From: Stenotrophomonas sp. SAU14A_NAIMI4_5
Lineage (GTDB): Bacteria > Pseudomonadota > Gammaproteobacteria > Xanthomonadales > Xanthomonadaceae
NCBI RefSeq assembly: GCF_003086795.1
Contig: NZ_CP026003.1
Location: 4,283,531-4,347,530 of the forward strand
Reading direction: 5' to 3'
DNA: 64,000 nucleotides
This document shows, piece by piece, positions 7,023-15,915 of this stretch (position 1 is its first letter; each line of letters opens with the position of its first letter). A model generated the notes under the pieces. That model did not search any database, was not told the origin of the DNA, and was given only the letters and a program-made list of their open reading frames with translations. The position numbers were made by a program, and so were the translations under genes.

Positions 7023-9998
7023 TCACTTGAACCGGTAGCCGACGGTCACACTGTAGCCGCGGCCGAAGATGGTGGCGTAATCGCTGGAATCGCCCAGGAA
7101 GCTGTTCGGATCGTAGAACGGCAGGCGATCGAACAGGTTCTTGACGGTGAAGCTGAGGTTCCAGGCATCATCCGGGCGCCAGGTGACGCTCAGGTTGGCG
7201 GTCCACCACGACGGTGCGCCATCGCACTTGCTGGCTTCCAGGGCCAGGAAACCGGCGGTGCAGGTCTCCTTGTTGTTGTCCACTTCGTCCACGCGGTCGC
7301 GCGCCCACTTGGTGCCGCCCACGTAGTTGACGAACATGCTGGTGGTCACCTGCTTGTAGGTCCAGTCGGCGTTGAGCGTGGCGCGCAGGCGCGGGTTGTT
7401 GTAGTAGCCCACCACGTCGCCGTAGTACCAGCCGCTTTCGTCATCCATGTAGTAGCGGTTGCGGTTGGCGATGGTGGCGGCCAGGCCGACGTTCAGCCCG
7501 CCCCATTCACCCAGCGAGAAGCGGCTGCGTGCATCGATGTCGAAGCCGTCGACCAGGGTCTTGCCGCGGTTCTTGTACTGGCCCACCACGCTGGCCACGT
7601 TGCCCACGCTGTAGCCGGGCAGCACGGCCGGGCAGCTCACGCCGCTGGCCGGGTCGGCGCACATCGCCGCCAGCTGGGCCAGGTTGGCGCGGTCGGCATC
7701 GGTGATCGGCGAGCGCGAGGAGGAGATGATGTCGGTATCGCGGCTGAAGTCCGGCGCGACGATCTCGTTGTTGCGGTAGATGAACCAGTAATCCGCCGAC
7801 ACCGACAGCCAGCTCGCCGGCTCGTAGACAAAGCCCAGGGTCGCGATCTTGGCCTTCTCCGGCTTCAGGTCCTGGTTGGGCTGGGTCATGCGCGCGACGG
7901 TGCGGCTGCAGTCGACGTTGGCCAGGCTCTTGCCCAGGTCCACGTCACCGGCACGCTGCGACTGCCGCAGCAGGTCGGCGATGGCGTTGGTCTCGGCGCA
8001 GCGCACCTCATCGCGGTAGCCGCCCAGCTGGGCGAACACACCACCACTGCCCGACTCGGCCAGGCTGGGCGCGCGGAAGCCGGTGGAATAGGTACCGCGC
8101 AGCATCAGCTGCTTGAAGGCCTGGTACTTGAAGCCGATCTTCGGTGCGACGTTGGCGCTGAAGTTCGGGTACTTGTCCACGCGCAGCGCCGCGTCCAGTT
8201 CCAGCTTGTCGGTGATCGGCGCAACGGTTTCGGAGAACAGCGCATAGGTGTTGCGTGCGCCGTCGAACCACGAGCCACCCTGCTGGGTGATCAGGCCGGC
8301 GGCAGCATCCGGGTTGCCCGGGGTGTAGAAGGTTTCGCGGCTGGCGTTGAAGCCGAAGGCCGCGCGCATCTCACCGGCAGGCAGCTGGAACAGCGGGCCT
8401 TCGATCTTGCCGTCCAGGGTGTGCAGGCGCGTCCAGGACTGGATGTCGAAGGTCGGGAAAGCCTCGCGGATCAGCGCTGCGTTGGCCTCGCTGATCTCGC
8501 CGAACTTGTACGCCGGGTGGTCGGAGATGATGACCCGGCCGGTGCCCGGATCCACCGAGTACGGACCGAAGGCCTTCTCGAAGCCCTTCAGGTTGACGTT
8601 GATGGTCTGGTAGGTGGTGGAGTGCGTACCGGCGGTAGCGAACGCGGTTTCCCAGTTCCAGTCGCCGACGTTGCCACGCGCGCCGGTCAGCACGCGGTAG
8701 CTCTGGTCGGTGTTGCGCTGGCCGAAGTAGTTGGCGCCGGCATCCTGCAGCAGGTACTGCAGGCCGACCACGCCGCCCATCATCGCCTTCAGTTCTGGGC
8801 TGGCGTGGTTGTACTCGTTGTTCGGGCCCAGGTACGGGTACAGGAACTGGTTGACCGAGGTGCCGGTATCACGCGAGAACCAGCTGGTCGGGTTGCCGGT
8901 GGTGGTGCTGTAGGTGCGCGGCGTGCCGCCATTGGCGCGCAGGTCGATGTCGGTGTAGGTGGCCTCGGCGAAGATCTCGGTGTTGTCGCCCACCAGGAAG
9001 GTGCCGTTGAGGTAGGCGGTATTGCGCTCGGATTTGGCGCCGGCATCGATCTCGTTGTTCATCCACGTTTCCCAGACGCAGCTGGGGCCGGCGGCCTGGC
9101 CCTGCAGCACGTTCTGGCAGCCCGGCGCGGCTTCCTGCACGCGGCGGCCGGTGACCGGATCGAAGGCGAAGTAGGTGCCCGGGTTGAACTGGCCCGGCTT
9201 GCTGCCCACGCCCAGGCGCAGGTTGGTTAGGTAGTTGGGGTTGTTGACGTAGTACTGGCTGGGGCGCTTGTCGTAGAAATCGCTGAGCGGAATCGCGTCG
9301 CGGCGGTACATGTTCACCGCGCCATAGACGTTGAAGCGGTTCTCGGTCAGGTCGCCGAAGCCGGCGGTGATGCTGGCCTGGCGCTCGCCGTAGGAGTCAA
9401 TGCGCGAAGAGGTGTCGTTGGTGAAGTTGATCTCCGCGCCCTGGAAGTTGCGCTTGGTGATCACGTTGATGACGCCGGCCACCGCATCGGTGCCGTACAC
9501 CGCCGAGGCGCCGTCGGTCAGCACTTCCATGCGTTCGATGGCCGCGGCCGGGATCGCATCGATGTTGACGAACTGGGTCTGGAAGCCTGCCGGTGCGCCG
9601 TAGTACGACAGGCGGCGGCCGTTCAACAGCACCAGCGTGCCCTGCGCGCCCAGCCCACGCAGGTTGGCCTGCGAGGCGCCGTCCGAGCCGGTGAACAGCG
9701 AACGCGAATCCTGCTGCGCGGGTCGCGCGGCCGGCAGGTTGTCCAGCACCTGCAGCAGCGTGCGCGCACCCATGTTCTGGATGTCCTGCTTGCTGATCAC
9801 CTGCACCGGCGATGCGGTTTCAACGTCGGTGCGGCGGATGTTGGAGCCGGTGACTTCGATGCGGGCCAGATCGGTGGCGTTGTCCTTGCTGTCCTGGGCG
9901 GCAGCAGGCAGGGCGATCGACAGCAGTACGCCGGCGATGGCCAGCGACAGCGGGGCGAAGGAACGACAGGGCGGACGGGGGTGGCGTGCGGGCAACAT
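7023..9998 (-). CDS. TonB-dependent outer-membrane receptor (predicted GalNAc-glycan uptake)
   Basis: A 991-residue protein started at the ATG at 9998, which has GGAGAG nine bases upstream. It has a signal peptide ending at AAAQD, then a plug domain (RIEVTGSNIRRTDVETASP as TonB-box/plug entry, VLLNGRRLSYYG, ERMEVLTDGASAVYGTDAVAGVINVITK), then a large beta-barrel ending in GYSVTVGYRFK. The plug entry is typical of carbohydrate receptors of xanthomonads. It sits between GH31 and GH109-like genes on the same strand, so it probably imports oligosaccharides or GalNAc generated at the cell surface. The 131-bp gap to the GH31 gene contains no visible terminator. It corresponds in role to the receptor named AgaO/OmpAga in described proteobacterial GalNAc loci, which is inferred from position. 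Confidence 0.88.
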   Translation of the reverse strand: MLPARHPRPPCRSFAPLSLAIAGVLLSIALPAAAQDSKDNATDLARIEVTGSNIRRTDVETASPVQVISKQDIQNMGARTLLQVLDNLPAARPAQQDSRSLFTGSDGASQANLRGLGAQGTLVLLNGRRLSYYGAPAGFQTQFVNIDAIPAAAIERMEVLTDGASAVYGTDAVAGVINVITKRNFQGAEINFTNDTSSRIDSYGERQASITAGFGDLTENRFNVYGAVNMYRRDAIPLSDFYDKRPSQYYVNNPNYLTNLRLGVGSKPGQFNPGTYFAFDPVTGRRVQEAAPGCQNVLQGQAAGPSCVWETWMNNEIDAGAKSERNTAYLNGTFLVGDNTEIFAEATYTDIDLRANGGTPRTYSTTTGNPTSWFSRDTGTSVNQFLYPYLGPNNEYNHASPELKAMMGGVVGLQYLLQDAGANYFGQRNTDQSYRVLTGARGNVGDWNWETAFATAGTHSTTYQTINVNLKGFEKAFGPYSVDPGTGRVIISDHPAYKFGEISEANAALIREAFPTFDIQSWTRLHTLDGKIEGPLFQLPAGEMRAAFGFNASRETFYTPGNPDAAAGLITQQGGSWFDGARNTYALFSETVAPITDKLELDAALRVDKYPNFSANVAPKIGFKYQAFKQLMLRGTYSTGFRAPSLAESGSGGVFAQLGGYRDEVRCAETNAIADLLRQSQRAGDVDLGKSLANVDCSRTVARMTQPNQDLKPEKAKIATLGFVYEPASWLSVSADYWFIYRNNEIVAPDFSRDTDIISSSRSPITDADRANLAQLAAMCADPASGVSCPAVLPGYSVGNVASVVGQYKNRGKTLVDGFDIDARSRFSLGEWGGLNVGLAATIANRNRYYMDDESGWYYGDVVGYYNNPRLRATLNADWTYKQVTTSMFVNYVGGTKWARDRVDEVDNNKETCTAGFLALEASKCDGAPSWWTANLSVTWRPDDAWNLSFTVKNLFDRLPFYDPNSFLGDSSDYATIFGRGYSVTVGYRFK

Positions 9999-10129
9999 CG
10001 GGGTTCTCTCCTGGCAGGGGTGCGCAGCGGGTGGGCGGCGCGAAAGCGATTGGCGGGCAAAACGCTCCCGGGCCACGGCTCTGGAGCCATGGTCGGAATG
10101 GGCGGGGGAGGAGCGGTGTTACGTGGGGG

Positions 10130-13100
10130 TCATGGGGCGACGATGCTGGCGGAGTCGCCCTCCTGGCCGATCAGCACGGCGTTGGCCCAGTTGGCGCAGA
10201 CCTGGGCGGGTTGGCTGCCCTGCGCACCCAGCGTGCGCAGGCTCAGGGTGGAAAGACCACGGATGTCCAGCTCCGGCTTAACCACGCCGGGTGCCTTCAC
10301 CAGGCCGCTGTCGTACAGCAGGCGGCCATCGCCCCAGACCTGGAACTGCAGGCCCCCGGCGGTGCGGCAGGCATCGTCGATGCCGAGATCGGCGCGCAGC
10401 AGGTTCCAGCCGCCCTGCAGGCGCAGGTCGATGCGGCTGTTGCCACCGACGCCCAGGCCACGGCGGAACTGCAGGCCGTTCATGCGCAGGCCGGCGTCGC
10501 CACGGAAGGACTGGTCGGCGCGGACCTGGCTGGCCAGCGCGGCCGGCACCGGCAGCTCGGAGAGATACTGCTGCCGGGCTGGTCGCTCCGGTTCCTGGTG
10601 TTCGAGGATGTGGAAGGTGGACAGCGCGATCGGGCCGACATCGCGCGGCTGCAGTGCATCGAATGCGCGGGCGCTGCCCTGTGCGGCGGTGACCATCGGA
10701 TCGGTGCTGCTGGCGCCGTCGCCCTCGGGGTTCTGCACGCTCAGCACGCGGAAGCGCAGCAGGCGGCCGGCATGCGCGGGGAAGTCGATGCGCTGCACGC
10801 CTTCCTTCAACTGCAGGCGGCCACGCGCGATGGGTTCGCCCCACTCGCCATTGCTGTCGCCCAGGTAGACCTCGTAGTCGCGCACCTGGCCGTGCTTCCA
10901 GTTCTTGTCGTTGCGCGGCGCGATCTCGATGCCGTCGATCATCTTCCGCTCGCCGAAGCCGACCACCCACTCATGCGCACCGGTACGCACGGCCTGGTTG
11001 CGCACGCTGCGGAACCAGGTGTTGGGGTCATCGTCGAAGGCATTTTCCAGCGCGTGGCCCGGTTCTTCGGCCGGGCGGTTGACCACCAGCAGGCTGTCGG
11101 CCGGCAGTTCGCGGCCCAGCACCGGTGCGGCCGGGAAGACATCGTCGGCGGCGGAAGCGGCGACTGCGAAGTCCAGCTGCAGCTGCAGCGGCTGGCGGAT
11201 GTCCTGCGTGGCCGTGCGTACGTGCAGCGTGCCGCGGCGATCCTTGGCATCGAAGTACCAGCCTTCGCTGGCGTTGTTGAAGGCGGCCGCATCGGCCAGC
11301 GCCGGCAGCGCCCGGCCAGCGGCCTGCACCGCGCGCGGCGCGTGCCGGCTGAGCACGCGCAGGCCGTAGCGTCGCTGTGCCAGCTGGCCGTTGTAGCTGC
11401 CCTGCACCGCGTCGATCTGCACCTGCACCGGGCCACTGCCCTGCGCCGGCGCCTGCACGCGCACCACCTGCGTGCTCGATTCACCCTTCTGGTAGCGGCG
11501 CGTGTTGCCGTCGTCTTCGTACAACGTGTACTGCGCATCGCCCTGCGGGTACAGGTCGAACGTCACTTCATCGAGTGGCTTTTCACCATCGAACAGCATC
11601 GTCGGGTACATCGGCAGAATGGCACCGGCGCGCACGAACACCGGCAGCGTAGCCAGATCCACCTGGCGGTCGAGCTGGCGGCCCTCGGCGCCGGCCTGCA
11701 CGCGGCGGCCATCCCAGTAATCGACCCAGCCACCGGCGGGCAGATGGATGTCGCGGCGCCAGCCACGGCTGGCTGCCTGGCTGCGGTACACCGGCGCCAC
11801 CAGCAGGTCGCGGCCGAGCAGGAACTGGTACTTGTAGCTTTCATCATGCGCATGCGGATCGCGCGGGTTGTCCCACATCAGGCCACGCACCGGCGGCGCG
11901 CCGGTCTGCGCGGCCTCGTGCACCAGCCCGTACATGTACGGGGTCAGGCGCATCTTCAACTTCAGGTAATCGCGGTTGATGCTGCGGTAGGGCTCGTCGA
12001 ACCACCACGGATGCTTGCGTGCGTTCGACGACCAGCCGCTCATGCCCATCAGCACCGGAGTGAACGCCTTCCACTGCAGGTCGCGGGTGAAGGTTTCAGC
12101 GCTGCCGCCGAAGATCGCATCGACGTCGCCGCTGGCGTAGGCCATGCCGGACAGGCCCGAACCCACCAGGGTCGGCACGTGCCAGCGGATGTAGTCCCAG
12201 CTGCTGCTCTGGTCGCCGGTCCACGCCACGGCGTAGCGCTGGATGCCGGCCCAGCCCATCACCGTCCACAGGAACGGGCGCGAGTCGGAATTGTCGAGGA
12301 TGCCGTTGAAGGCCTGGCGGTTGGCATCCATCGCGAACTGGTAGCCCTTGCCGGTCCAGGCCACGTCCAGCTTCTGCACGCGGGTGCCGGCCTTGCCCAC
12401 TTCCCAGGCGATCTTGTCGACGCCGTTCTCGGTCCACAGGCCGGTGCGGAAGCCATGTTTCGCCAGCCCCTGCACAGTCTCCGGCAGCTTCTGGTAGCCG
12501 CAGCCGTAGCCATCGTTGGGCAGGATCCAGCCACCGGGCATGTCATGTTCGCGGTACTGCTTGGCCACGCTGTCGATCACATCCGGCGTGGTGCCGGTCG
12601 GGCCGTCGCTCCAGCCTTCGGGCACGGTGCCGGGCTTTTTGCTGTTGTCGGCGTCGTTGTAGCAGTCGGCATCGCCGTAGGAGAGCGCCCAGCGCGCGAC
12701 CATGTTCGGGCGGCCGGTGAGCTGGGTGTAGCGTTCGATCAGCTTCGGCAGGTCGGCGCCGACGAAGTAGTAGGCATCGAAGCGGTCTTCGCGGTGCAGC
12801 AGGGTGGCCTGGTCGGCCTGGCGCAGGTCGTAGCTGCCATCGCTCCAGGTGTTGCGCAGCATGCCCCAGCCACGGCTGCTGAGCAGCATCGGCGCCGGGC
12901 TCGGGCGATCACCTTCTTCCCATCCGCCGGAGTAGGACACTTCCAGTTCGCGACCCTTGAACTGGAAACGGCCGTTCTGCTGGCCACCACCGAAATAGCC
13001 TTCGTCGGCCTGCGATGAAAGCACCTGCACGCTCTGCGTGGCGTCCAGGTCCAGCGGCTGCAGTTCCTGCCACAGCGCGGTCGGCTGGCCGTTGTCGAGG

Positions 13101-13489
13101 CGTTCCAGGCGCAGGCGCAGCGGTTGCCGCTGCACGTGCAGCACCAGTGCGTCGGTGCGCACGCGGATCTCCTGTGCGTCTTCTTCCAGCTGCGCCTGCA
13201 CGTTCGCCTTGGGCTGCGGCAGCATGATCGGCGCGGCCTTGTCGCCAGCCCCGGTCAACGTGCCCTTGCGGCCGGCCTGCACGCGGATGATGTCCGCGGC
13301 CGGCAGTTCGATGCGGATGCGCGCGCCGCTGTCGGTCTGCAGATCCCAGCCGTGCACGCCGTCACGGCTGTCACTGGCGCTGACCGAACGCAGGTTGCCG
13401 ACCGGCTCGGCCTGGGCCGATGTCGCTGCCAGCATCAATGCCGGCAGCAGGGCCAGCAACAGCGGCGAGCGACGAATGCGGTTCTCCAC
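10130..13489 (-). CDS. Glycoside hydrolase family 31 with F5/8-type and NPCBM carbohydrate-binding domains
   Basis: A 1119-residue secreted enzyme. The GTG at 13489 is chosen because GGGAG precedes it by 5 nt (TTG at 13501 is an alternative). After a signal peptide (cleavage near AQAEP) come a GH31 N-terminal sandwich and barrel. The probable nucleophile is Asp in KLDVAW at about residue 375, and the acid/base is Asp in WTGDQ at about residue 426. An F5/8 type C domain follows at about 808-915, and an NPCBM/CBM51-like domain at about 975-1115. The same GH31-plus-CBM layout is known from bacterial alpha-N-acetylgalactosaminidases of family GH31, and the surrounding aga genes support that activity. 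Other alpha-glycosidase specificities are possible. It leads the leftward unit. Confidence 0.85.
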   Translation of the reverse strand: MENRIRRSPLLLALLPALMLAATSAQAEPVGNLRSVSASDSRDGVHGWDLQTDSGARIRIELPAADIIRVQAGRKGTLTGAGDKAAPIMLPQPKANVQAQLEEDAQEIRVRTDALVLHVQRQPLRLRLERLDNGQPTALWQELQPLDLDATQSVQVLSSQADEGYFGGGQQNGRFQFKGRELEVSYSGGWEEGDRPSPAPMLLSSRGWGMLRNTWSDGSYDLRQADQATLLHREDRFDAYYFVGADLPKLIERYTQLTGRPNMVARWALSYGDADCYNDADNSKKPGTVPEGWSDGPTGTTPDVIDSVAKQYREHDMPGGWILPNDGYGCGYQKLPETVQGLAKHGFRTGLWTENGVDKIAWEVGKAGTRVQKLDVAWTGKGYQFAMDANRQAFNGILDNSDSRPFLWTVMGWAGIQRYAVAWTGDQSSSWDYIRWHVPTLVGSGLSGMAYASGDVDAIFGGSAETFTRDLQWKAFTPVLMGMSGWSSNARKHPWWFDEPYRSINRDYLKLKMRLTPYMYGLVHEAAQTGAPPVRGLMWDNPRDPHAHDESYKYQFLLGRDLLVAPVYRSQAASRGWRRDIHLPAGGWVDYWDGRRVQAGAEGRQLDRQVDLATLPVFVRAGAILPMYPTMLFDGEKPLDEVTFDLYPQGDAQYTLYEDDGNTRRYQKGESSTQVVRVQAPAQGSGPVQVQIDAVQGSYNGQLAQRRYGLRVLSRHAPRAVQAAGRALPALADAAAFNNASEGWYFDAKDRRGTLHVRTATQDIRQPLQLQLDFAVAASAADDVFPAAPVLGRELPADSLLVVNRPAEEPGHALENAFDDDPNTWFRSVRNQAVRTGAHEWVVGFGERKMIDGIEIAPRNDKNWKHGQVRDYEVYLGDSNGEWGEPIARGRLQLKEGVQRIDFPAHAGRLLRFRVLSVQNPEGDGASSTDPMVTAAQGSARAFDALQPRDVGPIALSTFHILEHQEPERPARQQYLSELPVPAALASQVRADQSFRGDAGLRMNGLQFRRGLGVGGNSRIDLRLQGGWNLLRADLGIDDACRTAGGLQFQVWGDGRLLYDSGLVKAPGVVKPELDIRGLSTLSLRTLGAQGSQPAQVCANWANAVLIGQEGDSASIVAP

Positions 13490-13516
13490 ACGAACTCCCA
13501 ACCCGTTTACCGGGCG

Positions 13517-13567
13517 TTTCGAAAGCAGTTGCGGCCGACTCTAGGGCAGTGATTCGAAAGATGTCAA
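13517..13567 (-). promoter_or_regulatory. Leftward promoter with TTTCGAA boxes in front of the GH31 gene
   Basis: Read on the minus strand, a perfect -35 TTGACA (13562-13567) is followed after 18 bp by TAGAGT (13538-13543), a reasonable -10. A CTTTCGAA box lies inside the spacer (13553-13560), and a second palindrome TTTCGAAA lies at 13517-13524, between the -10 and the start codon. TTTCG repeats are typical half-sites of DeoR-family sugar repressors, and a DeoR gene is part of the locus, so repression by that protein is inferred. Confidence 0.6.
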
Positions 13568-13632
13568 TAAACTGAAAGGAAAAAGGAAGATATATTTGAT
13601 AGAAACGAAAGTTGTTGCGCCGCAATACTTTG

Positions 13633-13646
13633 TGTAAGCGCTTGCA
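13633..13646. promoter_or_regulatory. LacI-type operator-like palindrome
   Basis: TGTAAGCGCTTGCA is a near-perfect palindrome centred on AAGCGCTT, the core seen in LacI/GalR-family operators. It overlaps a TTGCAA -35-like hexamer (13642-13647) in the divergent control region. No LacI-family gene is present in the window, so any regulator would act in trans. Confidence 0.45.
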
Positions 13647-13748
13647 ACCCCCTGTTAAGCATTGTGCGATACGGCATCCGGCCGATTCTTGCGTTTCGCG
13701 ATCGACGCCATCACGGGTAAGTCAGGTCAGCCTATTTCTTTCTTTTTG

Positions 13749-13787
13749 CTTTCGATGTTTGACATTTCGAAAGAAAACGCTGATGGT
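13749..13787 (+). promoter_or_regulatory. Rightward promoter/operator of the aga catabolic genes
   Basis: TTGACA at 13759-13764 is directly followed by TTTCGAAAG (13765-13773) and preceded by CTTTCGA (13749-13755). The TTGACAT-TTCGAAA arrangement repeats the one on the opposite strand in front of the GH31 gene. The matching -10 region (about 13781-13788) is poor, as expected for an activated or weak promoter. The layout favours the agaS start at 13813, not the earlier ATG at 13783. Confidence 0.5.
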
Positions 13788-13812
13788 GCGCTGGCCCAAC
13801 TGGAACCTCCGA

Positions 13813-14967
13813 ATGGACGTCACCCTGCTTTCCGATGTGTCCGCCTGGCAGCGCCGCGGCGGAGCCGATACCGCTACCGAAATCGCCCAGCAGCCGGCGC
13901 TGTGGGAAGCCCTTGCGCAGGACCTGTCGCGTGCCCGCGACCGCCTGCAGGCCTTCCTCGGCGACAGCCTCAACGATCCCAACCAGCGCGTGCTGTTCAC
14001 TGGCGCCGGCAGCTCCGGCTTCATCGCCGAGATGGTGGCCGATGCGATCAACGCGCAGTGGCCGGCCGAGGTGCGCGTGGTGCATACCACCAGCCTGCTG
14101 ACCCACCCGGTGCTGTACCTGCAGCGCGACCGCCCCACCCTGCTGGTGTCGTTCGGCCGCAGCGGTTCCAGCCCGGAAAGCGTGGCCGCGGTCGACCGCG
14201 TGCGCAGTGACGTGGCCGATGCCCGCTTCCTCGACATCACCTGCAACGCCGATGGCGAACTGGCCCGCCGCGGCGCCGGCCGCAGCGATACCTGCACCCT
14301 GCTGATGCCTTCGGCCAGCTGCGATCGTGCATTCGCCATGACCAGCAGCCTGACCTGCATGCTGCTGGCCGCGCTGACCGTGTTCGACCGCTCGCCGTGG
14401 GAGGCACGCGTCGCGCGCCTGAAGCAGATCGCCACGCTCGGCCGCGAAGGCCTGGCGCAGTGGGATGCACCGGTGGCGTCACTCGCGCAGCGTCCGTTCA
14501 ACCGAGTGATCTACCTGGCCAGCGGTCCGCTGGAAGCGCTGGCCCGCGAGTGCGCGCTGAAGGTGCTGGAGCTGACCGCCGGCCGCGTGCTGGCATTGGC
14601 CAACACCCCGCTCGGCTTCCGCCACGGCCCCAAGTCCACGCTGGACGGCGACACGCTGGTGGTGGTGCTGCGCAGCGTGCAGCCGCTGGCACGCCGCTAC
14701 GAACAGGACCTGCTGGAAGAACTGCGCCGCGACGGCGTGGCCGGGCAGGTGCTTGCGATCGGTCCGCATGCGGATATCGGCGCGGACGACGAGTACACGC
14801 TCACCGTGCCGGCACTGGACGACCCATGGCTGGCGCCGGTGTGGCTGGGCTTTGCCCAGCTGTTCGCGCTGCAGCGCTCGGCCGCGCTGGGCCTGACCCC
14901 GGACAATCCGTTCCCGGACGGCACCGTCAACCGCGTCGTCCAGGGCGTCACCATCCACCATGGCTGA
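13813..14967 (+). CDS. agaS: SIS-domain sugar-phosphate isomerase/deaminase AgaS
   Basis: A 384-residue protein with two SIS domains. The N-terminal part WQRRGGADTATEIAQQPALW matches the AgaS family, followed by a phosphosugar-binding loop FTGAGSSGF and the SFGRSGSSPES motif. In the described proteobacterial pathway AgaS converts galactosamine-6-phosphate to tagatose-6-phosphate with release of ammonia. I start at 13813 because the alternative ATG at 13783 overlaps the predicted -10. It is the first gene of the rightward unit and overlaps the ROK kinase gene by 8 bp. NagB-II-type glucosamine-6-phosphate deaminases are relatives, but the neighbours (AgaZ, deacetylase) favour the galactosamine series. 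Confidence 0.85.
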   Translation: MDVTLLSDVSAWQRRGGADTATEIAQQPALWEALAQDLSRARDRLQAFLGDSLNDPNQRVLFTGAGSSGFIAEMVADAINAQWPAEVRVVHTTSLLTHPVLYLQRDRPTLLVSFGRSGSSPESVAAVDRVRSDVADARFLDITCNADGELARRGAGRSDTCTLLMPSASCDRAFAMTSSLTCMLLAALTVFDRSPWEARVARLKQIATLGREGLAQWDAPVASLAQRPFNRVIYLASGPLEALARECALKVLELTAGRVLALANTPLGFRHGPKSTLDGDTLVVVLRSVQPLARRYEQDLLEELRRDGVAGQVLAIGPHADIGADDEYTLTVPALDDPWLAPVWLGFAQLFALQRSAALGLTPDNPFPDGTVNRVVQGVTIHHG

Positions 14968-15898
14968 GCTGATCGCCCACGCCTGCTACGGCATCGACAT
15001 CGGCGGCACCAAGATCGAGCTGGTGGCGTGCGATGCGGCGATGCATGTTACCTGGCGCCGCCGCGTGGCCACGCCGCAGGGCGACTACGCCGGCTTCCTG
15101 CAGGCTGTGGTCGCGCTGGTAGCCGAGGCCGATGCCGCGCTGGGGCGCAGTGACGCCGCCATCGGCATCGCCCTGCCCGGCGTGCGCGACCGCCGCAGCG
15201 GCCGCCAGCTCAGCGCGAACGTGCCGGCGTTGACCGGCCAGTGCGTGGCGCAGGACCTGCAGGCACGGCTGGCGCGTCCGCTGCACTTCGGCAACGACCT
15301 GCAGTGCTTCGCGTTGTCCGAGGCGCACGGTGGTGCCGCCGACGGCTACCCCAGCATGTTCGGCGCCATCCTCGGCACCGGTGCCGGTGGTGGCTTCTGC
15401 CTGCAGGGCCGCCTGCTGACCGGCTTCAACGGCCTGGCCGGCGAGTGGGGCCACTGGAGCGTGCCCGGCCACCTGCTGCAGCGCCACGGCCTGCCGCTGC
15501 TGGACTGCGGCTGCGGGCTGCAGGGCTGCGTGGAGCGCTACGTGTCGGGCAGCGGCGTGGCGATGATCGAGCGCCATCTCGGCGGCAACGCGCGCGATGC
15601 CAGCGCAGTGATCACCCTGGCCGAGGCCGGCGATGTGCGTGCCCGCCAGGCGCTGGACATCCACCGCGACCTGCTCGGCCACAGCCTGGCCGCACTGGTG
15701 CTGGCGCTGGACCCGCACGTCATCGTGCTCGGTGGCGGCCTTTCGCAGTACGCGCCGCTGTACCAGCTGCTGCCCGCCGCCGTTGCCGCACATCTGTTCA
15801 ACGGCGCGCAGGTGCCGCCCATCGTGCCGCCGCGCTTCGGCGATGCCGGCGGTGCACGCGGTGCCGCCCTGCTCGCCTGCCAACCCTCGTTTTCCTGA
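14960..15898 (+). CDS. agaK: ROK-family N-acetylgalactosamine kinase
   Basis: A 312-residue ROK kinase. The ATP-binding phosphate loop GIDIGGTKIEL is at residues 10-20, the catalytic FGNDLQCFALSEAHGGAA region with Asp at about residue 112, a GTGAGGGFC loop, and the zinc-binding cysteine cluster DCGCGLQGCVERYVSG at about residues 177-192. It should phosphorylate imported GalNAc at O-6 in the cytoplasm. This is needed because the locus has a major-facilitator porter and not a phosphotransferase system. The start lies 8 bp inside agaS. A GlcNAc kinase would look the same, and the assignment to GalNAc rests on the gene neighbours. Confidence 0.8.
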   Translation: MAELIAHACYGIDIGGTKIELVACDAAMHVTWRRRVATPQGDYAGFLQAVVALVAEADAALGRSDAAIGIALPGVRDRRSGRQLSANVPALTGQCVAQDLQARLARPLHFGNDLQCFALSEAHGGAADGYPSMFGAILGTGAGGGFCLQGRLLTGFNGLAGEWGHWSVPGHLLQRHGLPLLDCGCGLQGCVERYVSGSGVAMIERHLGGNARDASAVITLAEAGDVRARQALDIHRDLLGHSLAALVLALDPHVIVLGGGLSQYAPLYQLLPAAVAAHLFNGAQVPPIVPPRFGDAGGARGAALLACQPSFS

Positions 15899-15915
15899 TC
15901 GACCGGAGCCTGACC

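Noticed and set aside
9986..13018. Very long open frame (about 1010 codons) on the plus strand opposite the GH31 gene
   Set aside because: It is composed of Ala/Gly/Arg/His-rich low-complexity sequence without motifs, mirrors the codon bias of the well-supported GH31 gene, and has no ribosome site.
13783..13812. Earlier ATG start for agaS at 13783
   Set aside because: It would overlap the expected -10 of the only good promoter candidate and adds residues not seen at the start of the family as I know it.
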